Positions 33,773 through 43,561 are shown, counted from the first letter of the stretch. The stretch is 64,000 nt of DNA from Saprospiraceae bacterium (GCA_016720635.1 JADKKF010000010.1:1-64000), one strand, 5' to 3'. Made by a program: numbers and translations. The notes: a model not told the origin generated them from the sequence alone.

Positions 33773-34315
33773 GTGTTATTCTTGTGTTCTGCGCAAGTTG
33801 TTCCACTTCGTCCATATTCGCCAACAAACCCATCAAATCCTAAAAAAGAGTCCAAAACTTCACGCAAAAAAGCAAAAGAAAACGCAGACTTTAATTTGCG
33901 CCTGATGGAGCATCGAACACAAATCATACAATATGCTGAAGATTTTATAGGTACAAATTATAGATCAGGTGGCACCACGCCCAATGGATTTGATTGTTCA
34001 GGATTCACAAGTTTTGTTTACGATCGTTTTGGCGTAAAATTGGATCATAATTCTACAGGTCAGTCGCGTCAAGGTAAAGAAGTGGATTTGAAAATGGCAC
34101 TTCCAGGAGATGTGATCGTCTTTGCAAAAAATGGGAGAATTCACCACGTCGGTTTGATCGTAGAAATCAATGAAAATGAAATTCAAATCATCCATAGCTG
34201 TAATTCTAAAGGCGTGGCCAAAGAGAATATATTGAATTCAAAGTATTGGTCCAGCCGGATTCATTCTGTACGAGATGTAGTATCTGACGATTTTGCCAAT
34301 AATTATCAAGATTAA
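33773..34315 (+). CDS. NlpC/P60 family cysteine peptidase (cell-wall hydrolase), N-terminus probably frameshifted
   Basis: The NlpC/P60 domain (residues about 45-175) has its triad: C in NGFDCSGFTSFVYDRFG, H in GRIHHVGLIVEI and H in IIHSCNSKG. Such enzymes cut peptidoglycan stem peptides. The only start in this frame is a GTG at 33773, giving a poor leader. In the frame one base earlier, an ATG at 33739 opens a textbook lipoprotein signal (MKIWCKYVICLSVILVFCAS, then C) that ends in a stop at 33840. The two join if one base is removed near 33790-33815, so the true protein is probably a lipoprotein starting at 33739. The intervening region is lysine- and proline-rich linker. Confidence 0.75.
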   Translation: MLFLCSAQVVPLRPYSPTNPSNPKKESKTSRKKAKENADFNLRLMEHRTQIIQYAEDFIGTNYRSGGTTPNGFDCSGFTSFVYDRFGVKLDHNSTGQSRQGKEVDLKMALPGDVIVFAKNGRIHHVGLIVEINENEIQIIHSCNSKGVAKENILNSKYWSSRIHSVRDVVSDDFANNYQD

Positions 34316-34349
34316 ACCGCTTAATTACCTTTTCATTGGATTGTTTTAG

Positions 34350-34357
34350 TATCTTTG
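34350..34357 (+). promoter_or_regulatory. -7 box of adk
   Basis: TATCTTTG (TAnnTTTG) lies 37 nt upstream of the adk start codon and downstream of the NlpC/P60 stop. Confidence 0.45.
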
Positions 34358-34394
34358 CTACTTATTTTGTGTTAATATCCAATTAAGTGTCCCA

Positions 34395-34970
34395 ATGATT
34401 AATTTGATACTATTCGGGCCTCCAGGTTCTGGGAAAGGCACCCAAGCAGCGTTTATAGCAAAAAAATATAATCTATTACACATCTCTACTGGAGATCTGT
34501 TTAGATATGAACTTTCTCATAATACAGAACTTGGCCAAAGAGCTAGGGCGTATATGGATCAGGGTATGTTAGTTCCAGATTCTTTAACTATCGAAATGCT
34601 TAAAAATAAGGTTTTATCACATCCTGATACAGCGGGCTATATATTCGATGGTTTTCCACGTACCATAACACAGGCAGAAGCCTTGGATGCCATGCTTGCA
34701 GAAATGGATCAGTCAATCTCAGCATTGGTAGCCCTTGAAGTCCCAGATGAAGAGATTGTAGAAAGGATTTTATTAAGAGGTAAATCAAGCCTCAGAGCGG
34801 ATGACTTGAATGAAGAAATTATCAGAAAGCGCATAAGCGTTTATCAGGCCGAAACAAGCCCAGTTTTCGAATTTTATTCTTTACAAAATAAATCTCATTC
34901 TGTATCTGGCTTAGGCACGATTGAAGAAATTACGCAAAGACTGTCTAGTTTATTAGACAATATGTTATAA
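34395..34970 (+). CDS. adk: Adenylate kinase
   Basis: 191 residues, the short-lid form common in Bacteroidota. The P-loop is LFGPPGSGKGTQ (residues 5-16), followed by LHISTGDLFR, YIFDGFPRTITQAEALD and LLRGKSSLRADDLNEEIIRKR. It balances ATP, ADP and AMP in the cytoplasm. Transcription probably ends at the hairpin at 34991 before obg. Confidence 0.96.
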   Translation: MINLILFGPPGSGKGTQAAFIAKKYNLLHISTGDLFRYELSHNTELGQRARAYMDQGMLVPDSLTIEMLKNKVLSHPDTAGYIFDGFPRTITQAEALDAMLAEMDQSISALVALEVPDEEIVERILLRGKSSLRADDLNEEIIRKRISVYQAETSPVFEFYSLQNKSHSVSGLGTIEEITQRLSSLLDNML

Positions 34971-34990
34971 AAGTGTATTCGATTCCAATG

Positions 34991-35028
34991 ATGTCGTCAC
35001 TTCACTTGGGGTGATGACATTTTTTTTT
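34991..35028 (+). terminator. Intrinsic terminator of adk
   Basis: ATGTCGTCAC (34991-35000) pairs with GTGATGACAT (35011-35020) over ten positions, with one G-U pair, and is followed by eight more T. The hairpin stands 15 nt before the obg start. Confidence 0.85.
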
Positions 35029-35042
35029 AATATAAAAATCAA

Positions 35043-36038
35043 ATGGCTGAAGAAAATTTTATTGATTACGTCAAAATTTGTTGTCGTTCTGGCGCCGGCG
35101 GTGCTGGTTCAGCCCATTTTCATAGATCTAAAATCAATCCTTTAGGTGGTCCTGATGGTGGCAATGGAGGTCGAGGTGGCCATATAATTCTGAGAGGAAG
35201 TACAAATACATGGACTTTACTTGCCCTTAAATATAGAAAGCACGTTATTGCCAAAGATGGTGTTAATGGGAGCGATAATAATTCGACAGGCGCCGATGGT
35301 GAAGACATCATACTTGATGTGCCATTGGGTACAGTAGCTAAAGATGCTGAGACTGGAGAAATAGAATTTGAAATCACTAAGGAAGGTGAACAAAGAATTT
35401 TGACCCCTGGAGGTAGGGGAGGAATGGGCAATTCTTTCTTTAAGTCTTCAACCAATCAAACCCCTAGATTTGCACAACCGGGAGAATCTGGACTTGAAGA
35501 ATGGAAGATTTTAGAATTGAAAGTACTTGCCGATGTCGGACTTGTCGGGTTCCCAAATGCCGGTAAAAGTACCCTTCTTGCAGCTGTCTCCGCCGCCAAA
35601 CCAAAGATAGCTAATTACCCCTTTACCACACTGACGCCTAATCTTGGAATAGTTCAGTATCGCGATTTTCAATCTTTTGTCATGGCTGACATCCCAGGGA
35701 TTATAGAAAATGCCCACTTGGGAAAAGGGCTTGGCCATAGATTTTTAAAGCATATAGAAAGAAATGCTATTTTACTATTCATGGTACCCTGTGATTCAGA
35801 TGATATCAAGAATGAGTATGATATCCTTCTCAAGGAAGTTTTTTTATTCAATCCAGATTTGCTTGACAAACCGAGACTTCTCGTGATTACCAAGGCAGAT
35901 ATTATGGACGAAGAGCTTAAAAATATGCTCCTATCTGAATTGCCGAAGGATATACAACCAACCTTTATTTCGGCCGTTACAGGTTACGGAATCACTGAAC
36001 TAAAAGACAAGATTTGGCCATTACTACAGCGTGACTAA
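35043..36038 (+). CDS. obg: Obg/CgtA family GTPase
   Basis: 331 residues: glycine-rich Obg domain (SGAGGAGSAHFHRSKINPLG and GGNGGRGGH), then the GTPase domain with G1 GFPNAGKSTLLAA, G3 ADIPGIIENAHLGKGLG and G4 TKAD. It lacks the extra C-terminal OCT domain seen in some Gram-positives. A GTPase for large ribosomal subunit assembly and stress response; cytoplasmic. Its last bases overlap the end of the convergent T9SS type B gene if that gene's frame is repaired. Confidence 0.94.
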   Translation: MAEENFIDYVKICCRSGAGGAGSAHFHRSKINPLGGPDGGNGGRGGHIILRGSTNTWTLLALKYRKHVIAKDGVNGSDNNSTGADGEDIILDVPLGTVAKDAETGEIEFEITKEGEQRILTPGGRGGMGNSFFKSSTNQTPRFAQPGESGLEEWKILELKVLADVGLVGFPNAGKSTLLAAVSAAKPKIANYPFTTLTPNLGIVQYRDFQSFVMADIPGIIENAHLGKGLGHRFLKHIERNAILLFMVPCDSDDIKNEYDILLKEVFLFNPDLLDKPRLLVITKADIMDEELKNMLLSELPKDIQPTFISAVTGYGITELKDKIWPLLQRD

Positions 36039-36159
36039 TAAGTTAACGTAACATCTCCGTATAGCTGGACAATTTTACCGTCTTTATATTCCAATTCTAT
36101 ATGGTAAACATACACATCTGTTTGGACTGGCTGACCATTGTAATATCCATCCCAACCAT

Positions 36160-39100
36160 CTATGTGGTCGTAGTAGCATCAATATTTTTCCTTTCAAAAA
36201 TCAGGTCACCCCATCGGTTGAATATTCTAAAGACTTTTAAAGTCTTCACGTTTTCATCTGTAAATGGCTTAAATATATCATTGACACCATCGCCATTTGG
36301 ACTGAACACATTTGGAATAAACACATTCTTTTTAGGATTAACCCAAATATCAAGCGTGTCTGTAGCAATACAGCCATCAATGGTGGTCAAAGAAATAAAA
36401 TACCTTGTCGTTGTCAAAGGACTTAAACTGATCTCTGAGCACGGAGTTTGCGAACAGAAGATATCTAGCCCATTCGTGAAGGAGATGGTTTGTATCGTAG
36501 ATATAGGCATGGAATAGATTGGCTGGATATTGACAGATTCTCCTGCAGTTATTGAAATATTGTTGCCCAATTCAACAGTTGACAACGGTGGGTTTTCAAG
36601 CGTATATTGCCTACTCAAAGTACAATTATTGCCGTCTTTAACGAATATCGTATAAGTCCCCGCACAGAGCCCAACAAAATCTAAGGTATCGCGCAGTGCA
36701 CCATTATTGATACTTGCTTGTCCTGTTACGCGCCCTACATTTCCAATTAATTCCGTTATTCGAATTTCTCCATTACAATTATCGTAACAATCAATAGGAA
36801 CAACATTGCTCACAATTGAATCCAATGTCGTTTTAAATATTTTGATCGTATCTTTTATTTCACAACTGGAGCTATCATTTTTTATTGATAATTCATAAAA
36901 TCCAGAATTTCCAATCGAAATTGAAAGATTATTATTATTTGGAATGATGGTATTGGTGCTTATATTTTTCCATATATAGGAGTGAAATGGTAGATTGTTT
37001 CCCAAAACCAAATAATTATTTTGAAGGCAAGAAAGTGTTTGATCTAACCCAATATTGATCGTCGGAAGAGAATCAATCCTATAAGCCACAGATGCACTGT
37101 CGGCAGCGCAGGCGCTTCCAGCATTCATTTTATACTTAAAAATATATAGACCGGGCTTTTGATTATTTGTATTGAAAATGCCATTGATTAGACCATTATT
37201 GGAAAGGATAGGGGATGTCTCGGTCCAATTCCCGCCTGGATCTTCGCCCGTTAATTCATCGTTTAAATTTATCGCTAAAGCAACATCCTCACAAGATCTT
37301 TTCATCGCTGAAGCTATCCCAGCAATCTTTTGTTTTTCAACCTGAATTATTTGCGAACTGGTATCTACACAGTTGGCAAGTCCTGTTGTAAGTTTATACT
37401 GAACCCTGTATGGGCCAGCAGCAGCACCACGGGCATTGAAAATGGATCCAATCAAACTTGCATTTGGAATGGGGTTTTGTACTATACTCCACGAACCAGG
37501 TCCTACTCCAGGTGCCAATAATTGGTTTAGTTGTAGCGTATCATCATCGTTACAAAGTACTTTTGATGGTGGGAATGTTCCTATGGTTGGGCAAACACAG
37601 TTTTGTACATTGACTGTGAGATCTTGAACTAATTCCGTGCAAGGCGACGCAGCAGGGACGGTAAGTCTGTACAAATATGTCCCAATTGTGGCATTAGTAA
37701 AATTGAGCCCACTAGCAAAGGTACCAGTTGTATTGGCGGGCAAAATAGATGTCCAGGAGACTGGTGATCCACCCGTGACAAGACTAGAAAATGAGAGAAT
37801 TTCAGAAGGTAGTCCGCTATTTGCTGGTGGTGTAGCGTTACATACACTCACAATGGATCTATTTAATGACGCAGTGGGTTGCATTTCAACCCTGCCTGAG
37901 ATTTGAACAGTGTCTTTGCACCCTGCAATTGGATTGTTGAGACGTGCTACTAATGTAAAATTCCCCGCCCCACTATTAGTAAAAATTAATGAATTGCCAG
38001 TCAAAGTTATGCTTGGATTGACATTATTTAAGATACTAAAAGTATATGGACTTGGGCTTGTTATGATTTGATTTGCCAAATTTATTGGAGTGGTGAGTGA
38101 GTTACAGTAAGGAGGAAGGTTATTAGCGGTAAATAATGGACAATTACAATCCAAAACATTTACAGTGACGTCATATATTAAGTTAGCGCAGGGTGGATTG
38201 GCTGGGATATCGTATCGATATGTATATGGTCCGATATTTGCTCCTGTAAAGTCTAAGCCTGTCGTGAAAGTACCAGAAGTCGCAGCTCCGTTTATCGGAC
38301 TCCATGACCCAGTAGTTGATGAATTAACTAAGTTTGTAAAATTTAATATTTGCGACGGAAGGCCGCTTCCTGTTGGAGGGACTTTATTGCATACATTTAC
38401 GGAGGATGTAACTGTGGCATTTGGTTGATTTGAAATGACGAGATTCTGTAGTGAAGTGTCTCGACAGCCAAGTCGCACGGAATTCAATTTGAATTGAAGT
38501 TCTATGGTTCCTGCACCAGCACCTGTTACATTTAATGTGTTGCCTACTATCGAAGCAGCTGGGATGACATTATTTCTAATACTCCAAACGCCTGGACCAG
38601 GCACATTTGTCTCTAATGTCTGGAGATTTAAAGTACCATTGGAATTACAAAGTGGAGCAGGTGTACTTGTTAAAATATTTTTACAGGTACAATCGATGAC
38701 ATTTATTTGAAAAGTATCAACCTTATTTTGGCAAGGAGCGACAGCCGTATTGGTCGTGTATTCAAAAATATAAATTCCAGGCATTAATCCATTAAAATCA
38801 AAATTTGTAGGAGATCCAACGGCCATATTGTTAAATTTCCAAGTACCAGCCGAGCTACCATTGGCCAGTAAAGAATTTAAATTGAATATGGTTCCGTTAT
38901 TATTTAAGGGATCGAAATTACATTGAGATGAAACGATATTTTTAAGTATTTTAGGCGGATTTAATATAGTAACATTCAATGAATTATTAGCAAGACATCC
39001 TGCTATTGGGGGATTATTCAAAGTGAAAGTTAACCTCAATATACCAGCTTGAGTAGTAGGTGGAAGACTAATTTCATTATTAACAATGGATACATTTGGC

Positions 39101-41427
39101 AAAATATTATTAGTGATGCTCCAACTACCCATTTCTGTGGTGGTCTGAAGCGGGGTCAAGTTCAATATAACATTCTGATTACTCGTGCACAATGCAAAGC
39201 TTGGGCTGAGAGCCACACTAGGGCAATTGCAGTCTGAAACCTGAATGTAAACCGTATCTACGAAATCAGGACAAGGATTGGTGCCTGTTAACCGATAAGT
39301 AAAGCGATAGGTCCCTGGAGTTATCCCTGTAAAATTTTGATTATTTCTACCCCCCGAAGTTGGTACCATATCAAAATTTGTCCACTCCCCGTTGTTTGGA
39401 CCACTCAGTATTAAGGCGTCCAAATCTATAATCGTTGGGCGAACCATTGAAGGATCCACCTTATTACACACTTCTATATTTTTTCTTAAGGTTGCGAACT
39501 GATTCGGCAAAACGCCTACTCTGACAGTTGATGTTCTTGTACTTTCACAAAGACCGTTTAAGAGTCTCGTTTTTACTAAAGTTATCGTTGTGTCAGCAAG
39601 TGGGGATACGAAAAAACTATCGTTCATCCCTGTTACAAGCATCGTTGTATTATTTGAAAATTGTGCTATAGCAGGGAGCGTTCCACTCAAAAGCGTAAAA
39701 TAAATCCTTGCGGAGCCACCTTGGCATATATTTGTGTCTCTAGTTATCGAAAGTTCTGGTGCTTCTTGGATGGTAATGTCGATACAGCCTGGAATACTTG
39801 TGGAGCATGTATTGAATTGTTGTGCACAAACTGTTATGGAATTAGCGGCTGCTGGAGTTCCAATGCGAACATTATTAGTATTCGTTGACCCTATTTTTAC
39901 CAGTGGTGGAGGAATAATCCAATTGATATTACTGGCACTGGGATCTAGGTTAGCAAAGGATAAGCTTAATTCAGTCCCTACACAAACGTTGCTTACGCCT
40001 GTTAGTTGGGGCTGAATTAAATTCGGTGCATTGAATCTCAAACGAAATTGCGCTGTATCATCACATCTAATATTTTTGTAAAAAACTGAATATTTGAATA
40101 CATATAGCCCTGTATCTCTAATGGCTAATTCTATTGTATCTTTATTAGAGTAAAATACCCCATTTTTTGTCCATTCTATTTGAATGCTGTCTGGCGTTTG
40201 GTTTGAATTTGGATCGAACGGAGTTATAACAATGTCACTTGTTTGGGAATCTAATATGACTCGAGATGCTGGATCTCCACAATCCAATACGCCTGAGCTT
40301 GTAATTTTCGCAATCGCCTCCAATGAAATTACGTCAAATATAATGGTACTATCGCACCGCCATTTGTTATTTGTTTTTAAAATAATCTTGTGATTCAAGC
40401 CTGGATTATAATTCAAGTTGTTTATAGGCGACCTAAAGGGTAAAGATGATTTACAAATTGGAATATCCCCAAGGTCTGTATCAGGCGTTTCCAACACTGT
40501 AAGGTGTAAATTTACTATACTATCACACCCCCTGAAAGTCCTTATTGTCACTGAATAATCTCCATTTTGGTTGAAGGTTCTATTGCCAACAGTCACATTT
40601 GCACCTTTGCAGATCGTATCGAATCTCTCAACGGGTAAGATGGCTTTTATATATACAGTTTTACAGACGTTTATGTCTTTTTCATCACAAGGATTCTTTG
40701 CTTTTAATAAGCAAATCTCATAAGGGCCATCTGGCTGAGTCAAAGGCGTAGGATGCACCAGCGTATTGTTCAACGTGTTTACTGGCGTACCATTGACAGT
40801 CCACTGGTATTCAGTGGCATGTGTGACAAGGGGATAAGTTGCCCGGATGAGCTGACCTGGACATACCGTATCTGGTGCGCTGATGGCTTGCCCAGGGGTA
40901 ATGTTGATGTTAGGGCTGCCTATCCCTGAAATAATATCAATTTCATAATCGCAGACGTCACCATTACACCCGTCGATTACCATCCAATATTGGGTATTTG
41001 GTACGATGGCCTGGGAGATACTAATCACATAATCGGTTGGAGAGCCAGTCCTACAAGCTGAGTTGCAGGTGACGGCATTTGCACTGGTAAATGGGCAGCC
41101 TGAATATAAAGCTACTTGAACTCCGTATCCATTTGCATTTCCAACACAATTTGATACCCTGACATCCATCACAAAAGCATTGGAGGTTCCCACAAAAGAA
41201 AACCAAGATGGGTTGTTTAATACATTATTTGTACAAAATGAGATTGGGGTAATCGGTGTAGAAGGAGTGCTGCTACAAAATCCATCTATTAGACAGACAA
41301 CTGGGGCAGTTTGACAATCTCCCGAAGGCGTAGGAAAACCAGCAGAATTGCATGCACCATACAAAGTATCTGAGGCAAAAAGTATCCAAAATACTAGGCC
41401 AATAACTACTCCTAATTGTCTAAGCAT
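36160..41427 (-). CDS. Giant repeat-containing surface protein with T9SS type B (gliding-associated) C-terminus
   Basis: 1755 residues, the largest protein here. Signal peptide (ends near SDTLYG, residue 25); N-terminal domain with CNSAGFPTPSGDCQTAPV; then beta-rich modules, four repeats of about 180 residues (see separate entry) and the type B sorting domain (KNVFIPNVFSPNGDGVNDIF; LKVFRIFNRWGDLIFERKNI). It stops early: after NIDATTTT the stop falls inside the sorting domain. In the neighbouring frame the chain continues as YYDHIDGWDGYYNGQPVQTD then VYVYHIELEY to a stop at 36035, exactly completing the domain. One base is missing near 36175-36179. The intact product would be a surface adhesin or gliding filament; function unassigned. 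Its start is 119 nt from tRNA-Arg. Confidence 0.88.
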   Translation of the reverse strand: MLRQLGVVIGLVFWILFASDTLYGACNSAGFPTPSGDCQTAPVVCLIDGFCSSTPSTPITPISFCTNNVLNNPSWFSFVGTSNAFVMDVRVSNCVGNANGYGVQVALYSGCPFTSANAVTCNSACRTGSPTDYVISISQAIVPNTQYWMVIDGCNGDVCDYEIDIISGIGSPNINITPGQAISAPDTVCPGQLIRATYPLVTHATEYQWTVNGTPVNTLNNTLVHPTPLTQPDGPYEICLLKAKNPCDEKDINVCKTVYIKAILPVERFDTICKGANVTVGNRTFNQNGDYSVTIRTFRGCDSIVNLHLTVLETPDTDLGDIPICKSSLPFRSPINNLNYNPGLNHKIILKTNNKWRCDSTIIFDVISLEAIAKITSSGVLDCGDPASRVILDSQTSDIVITPFDPNSNQTPDSIQIEWTKNGVFYSNKDTIELAIRDTGLYVFKYSVFYKNIRCDDTAQFRLRFNAPNLIQPQLTGVSNVCVGTELSLSFANLDPSASNINWIIPPPLVKIGSTNTNNVRIGTPAAANSITVCAQQFNTCSTSIPGCIDITIQEAPELSITRDTNICQGGSARIYFTLLSGTLPAIAQFSNNTTMLVTGMNDSFFVSPLADTTITLVKTRLLNGLCESTRTSTVRVGVLPNQFATLRKNIEVCNKVDPSMVRPTIIDLDALILSGPNNGEWTNFDMVPTSGGRNNQNFTGITPGTYRFTYRLTGTNPCPDFVDTVYIQVSDCNCPSVALSPSFALCTSNQNVILNLTPLQTTTEMGSWSITNNILPNVSIVNNEISLPPTTQAGILRLTFTLNNPPIAGCLANNSLNVTILNPPKILKNIVSSQCNFDPLNNNGTIFNLNSLLANGSSAGTWKFNNMAVGSPTNFDFNGLMPGIYIFEYTTNTAVAPCQNKVDTFQINVIDCTCKNILTSTPAPLCNSNGTLNLQTLETNVPGPGVWSIRNNVIPAASIVGNTLNVTGAGAGTIELQFKLNSVRLGCRDTSLQNLVISNQPNATVTSSVNVCNKVPPTGSGLPSQILNFTNLVNSSTTGSWSPINGAATSGTFTTGLDFTGANIGPYTYRYDIPANPPCANLIYDVTVNVLDCNCPLFTANNLPPYCNSLTTPINLANQIITSPSPYTFSILNNVNPSITLTGNSLIFTNSGAGNFTLVARLNNPIAGCKDTVQISGRVEMQPTASLNRSIVSVCNATPPANSGLPSEILSFSSLVTGGSPVSWTSILPANTTGTFASGLNFTNATIGTYLYRLTVPAASPCTELVQDLTVNVQNCVCPTIGTFPPSKVLCNDDDTLQLNQLLAPGVGPGSWSIVQNPIPNASLIGSIFNARGAAAGPYRVQYKLTTGLANCVDTSSQIIQVEKQKIAGIASAMKRSCEDVALAINLNDELTGEDPGGNWTETSPILSNNGLINGIFNTNNQKPGLYIFKYKMNAGSACAADSASVAYRIDSLPTINIGLDQTLSCLQNNYLVLGNNLPFHSYIWKNISTNTIIPNNNNLSISIGNSGFYELSIKNDSSSCEIKDTIKIFKTTLDSIVSNVVPIDCYDNCNGEIRITELIGNVGRVTGQASINNGALRDTLDFVGLCAGTYTIFVKDGNNCTLSRQYTLENPPLSTVELGNNISITAGESVNIQPIYSMPISTIQTISFTNGLDIFCSQTPCSEISLSPLTTTRYFISLTTIDGCIATDTLDIWVNPKKNVFIPNVFSPNGDGVNDIFKPFTDENVKTLKVFRIFNRWGDLIFERKNIDATTTT
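37065..39235 (-). repeat. Four protein-level repeats of about 180 residues
   Basis: Within the giant T9SS protein, four modules begin with a C-x-C pair (CNCP, CTCK, CNCP, CVCP) at about residues 731, 911, 1091 and 1275 and run to about 1455. Each contains an LCN/YCN start, a GxWSIxNN strand, a GC.DT turn, a CNxxPPxxSGxPS block and a YxYRxxxPAxxPC end. Copies two and three are most alike. The DNA is diverged enough that simple slippage is unlikely now. Confidence 0.75.
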
Positions 41428-41545
41428 TTACCAAAAATTTACTGCATTCTTCTATCCAGGATCAAATCTATCAAAATCTTTATATTTTCATAAAAAAATC
41501 TCAATATTTATTAATTTTACAAGAGGCAACAAATTTTGAATATTA

Positions 41546-41620
41546 TGGTGGTCTCAACGGGAATCGAACCCATATCAAAAGTTTAGGAAACTTCTATTCT
41601 ATCCATTGAACTATGAGACC
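41546..41620 (-). tRNA. tRNA-Arg, anticodon CCU
   Basis: On the minus strand the acceptor arms GGTCTCA and TGAGACC pair fully, the T arm reads GGGTTCGATTCCC and the anticodon loop is TTCCTAA with stem GAAGT/ACTTT, so the anticodon is CCU (arginine). The gene is 75 nt and the CCA end is encoded (discriminator A plus CCA at 41546-41549). Confidence 0.93.
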
Positions 41621-41665
41621 ATTCATTTTGCCACAAATATATAACTCTTATATTTAATTGCCACT

Positions 41666-42022
41666 ATGGATTTAGACTTTTTAAGGAATTATTGCCTTTC
41701 AAAAAATGGTGTAACGGAGGATTTTCCATTCGATACACAAACTTTGGTTTTTAAAGTGCAAAATAAAATTTTCTTACTTACCGATATTTATGAATCACCA
41801 CTAAAGTTTAATTTAAAATTTGACCCAAATACAATAGAGGAATGGCGGGAAAAATACTACCAAATCACACCTGGCTATCATATGAATAAAAAGCACTGGA
41901 ACACGGTTGTGTGTGATGATCATTTGGACTTTAAGCTGATTTTAGAATTAATTGACACATCATATAAGCTGGTAGTAAAAGGCTTGCCAAAAGTACAACG
42001 AGATTCACTACTACATAATTAG
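41666..42022 (+). CDS. MmcQ/YjbR family DNA-binding-type protein
   Basis: 118 residues matching the MmcQ/YjbR fold: LRNYCLSKNGVTEDFPFDTQ near 5-24, LKFDPNTIEEWREKYYQITP and GYHMNKKHWNTVV near 75, ending in LVVKGLPKVQR. Members bind DNA in structural studies, but biological roles are unclear. Starts 46 nt after the tRNA-Arg gene on the opposite strand; followed by the FAD enzyme after 12 nt. Confidence 0.88.
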   Translation: MDLDFLRNYCLSKNGVTEDFPFDTQTLVFKVQNKIFLLTDIYESPLKFNLKFDPNTIEEWREKYYQITPGYHMNKKHWNTVVCDDHLDFKLILELIDTSYKLVVKGLPKVQRDSLLHN

Positions 42023-42034
42023 ATATTAATTCTT

Positions 42035-43102
42035 ATGAAAAATGTTCTCGTTGTTGGATTTGGACTGGCTGGAATCTGCCTTTGTAGGGAGTTAGAAAAG
42101 AATAGTATCCCTTTCGAATGTTTTGATGAGGGGCTCAAATCAACTCCTAGCAAGGTTTCATCGGGTTTGATAAATCCTATCACTGGAAGACGCTTCCAAC
42201 TCGCTTGGAATTATTTACAGCTTTTTCAAGTTTTCGAACCATTTTATAGAGATTTGGAAGAAAGATGTGGCACTCGTTTCGTAACTCAAATTGAGATTAT
42301 ACATCCATTTACTAGCGCTGAAATACAAAATAATTTTGCAATATCCGCATTGGATCCATTGCATGAAGATTATTTATCTGTAACTTACAAAGTTCATAAA
42401 TGGCCTATTTCTGAAGATTTCGGCATTATTAAAAATGGATTTAGATTGGATTTACGAAAGTTGATTGATGCTTATTCGAAATTACTCATTGATTCAAATC
42501 TATTGAATATCGAAAAATTCGATTATAAAAAAGTGAAGATTGAGGATAATATTTTGAAATATAAAAATAGAGATTACTCCCACATTGTATTTTGTGAGGG
42601 AACCAAAATAACTTCCAATCCATTTTTTAATAATATTCCAATGGTACCCGCGAAAGGGGAGGTGCTAATTATTGAAGTTGAAGGGCTGGATGAGACCATG
42701 ATTCTAAAAAAAGATCTTTACTTTATGAGAATTGGACCAAATATTTATTGGGTCGGATCAAATTACCAATGGGATTTTGAGGATTCAAAGCCGACCGCAT
42801 CTAGAAAAGATGAATTTTACCAAAGAATCATAGCAGTATTGCCTGACTTCAAAGTTAAAGTATTGGATCATTGGGCTGCCATAAGGCCAACCAGCCACGA
42901 CAGAAAACCATATATAGGTAGGCACAAAATACATGGTAATATGATGGTAATCAACGGATTAGGAACAAAAGGTTGTTCGTTGTCTCCCTTTCTTGCTCAG
43001 GAAGCAGCAAGATTGATTCTTCAAAATGATTATATTGTTGATCGCGATATTAACCTAGAAAGAGGGGTGGAATTTGCTAAGAAAAGAGCTCAAAAAACCT
43101 AG
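42035..43102 (+). CDS. FAD-dependent oxidoreductase, DAO family
   Basis: 355 residues with the N-terminal dinucleotide motif VVGFGLAGICLCRELE (residues 5-20) and the DAO-like SSGLINPITGRRFQLAW near 43-59. The C-terminus has the ADP-ribose-side motif INGLGTKGCSLSPFLAQEAA. It resembles the glycine/D-amino-acid oxidase group, so oxidation of an amine substrate is likely; the substrate is not readable. It overlaps the next, convergent gene by four bases. Confidence 0.83.
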   Translation: MKNVLVVGFGLAGICLCRELEKNSIPFECFDEGLKSTPSKVSSGLINPITGRRFQLAWNYLQLFQVFEPFYRDLEERCGTRFVTQIEIIHPFTSAEIQNNFAISALDPLHEDYLSVTYKVHKWPISEDFGIIKNGFRLDLRKLIDAYSKLLIDSNLLNIEKFDYKKVKIEDNILKYKNRDYSHIVFCEGTKITSNPFFNNIPMVPAKGEVLIIEVEGLDETMILKKDLYFMRIGPNIYWVGSNYQWDFEDSKPTASRKDEFYQRIIAVLPDFKVKVLDHWAAIRPTSHDRKPYIGRHKIHGNMMVINGLGTKGCSLSPFLAQEAARLILQNDYIVDRDINLERGVEFAKKRAQKT

Positions 43103-43551
43103 GCAGGCTCAGGAATTTTACCCAAGAAGGAATAGGAATTTTTTTCATAATCAAGATGAGCACAATAGGTTTCAATGCCATTTGTTATCACTATGTATGG
43201 CACTTTGATTGTCTGATTATATAAGGAGACTTGTTCAAAAACTTCATTGGTTAGGGGCACTTCGGGTGCTTTACATTCTACCAACATATATGGCTTGACC
43301 AATTTGTCAACAATAAAGATGTCAAACCTTTTAACCATATCGTTGACCATAATTTTTCTTTCGATACCAATTTTTATAGGAGAATATTGCAACTCTTCGA
43401 TCAAATATTCGACAAATAGTTGGCGTACCATTTCCTCAGGAGTTGGAATAATATATTTTTTTCGGATTCTATCCCAAACTAAATTTTGACCTGAATCTGA
43501 TTTTAATTTAAGATTTCGTTTATATTTTAAATAATCTATTTTCAGTTTCAT
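43099..43551 (-). CDS. Stand-alone HsdR N-terminal-like nuclease-fold protein
   Basis: 150 residues. The core RFDIFIVDKLVKPYMLVECK near 74-93 contains the D...ExK of the PD-(D/E)xK nuclease fold, and the protein matches the restriction-enzyme R subunit N-terminal domain alone. In Bacteroidota this single-domain form is a common, conserved gene and is not accompanied by hsdM or hsdS here, so a defence role is not supported. It overlaps the FAD enzyme end by four bases and follows the MORN-type gene by 10 nt. Confidence 0.82.
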   Translation of the reverse strand: MKLKIDYLKYKRNLKLKSDSGQNLVWDRIRKKYIIPTPEEMVRQLFVEYLIEELQYSPIKIGIERKIMVNDMVKRFDIFIVDKLVKPYMLVECKAPEVPLTNEVFEQVSLYNQTIKVPYIVITNGIETYCAHLDYEKNSYSFLGKIPEPA

Positions 43552-43561
43552 TTGGATTTAC

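Noticed and set aside
43099..43551. HsdR-like nuclease gene as part of a restriction or defence island
   Set aside because: It is a single-domain protein of about 150 residues without HsdM, HsdS, helicase or other defence genes nearby, and this stand-alone form is a routine conserved gene in Bacteroidota.
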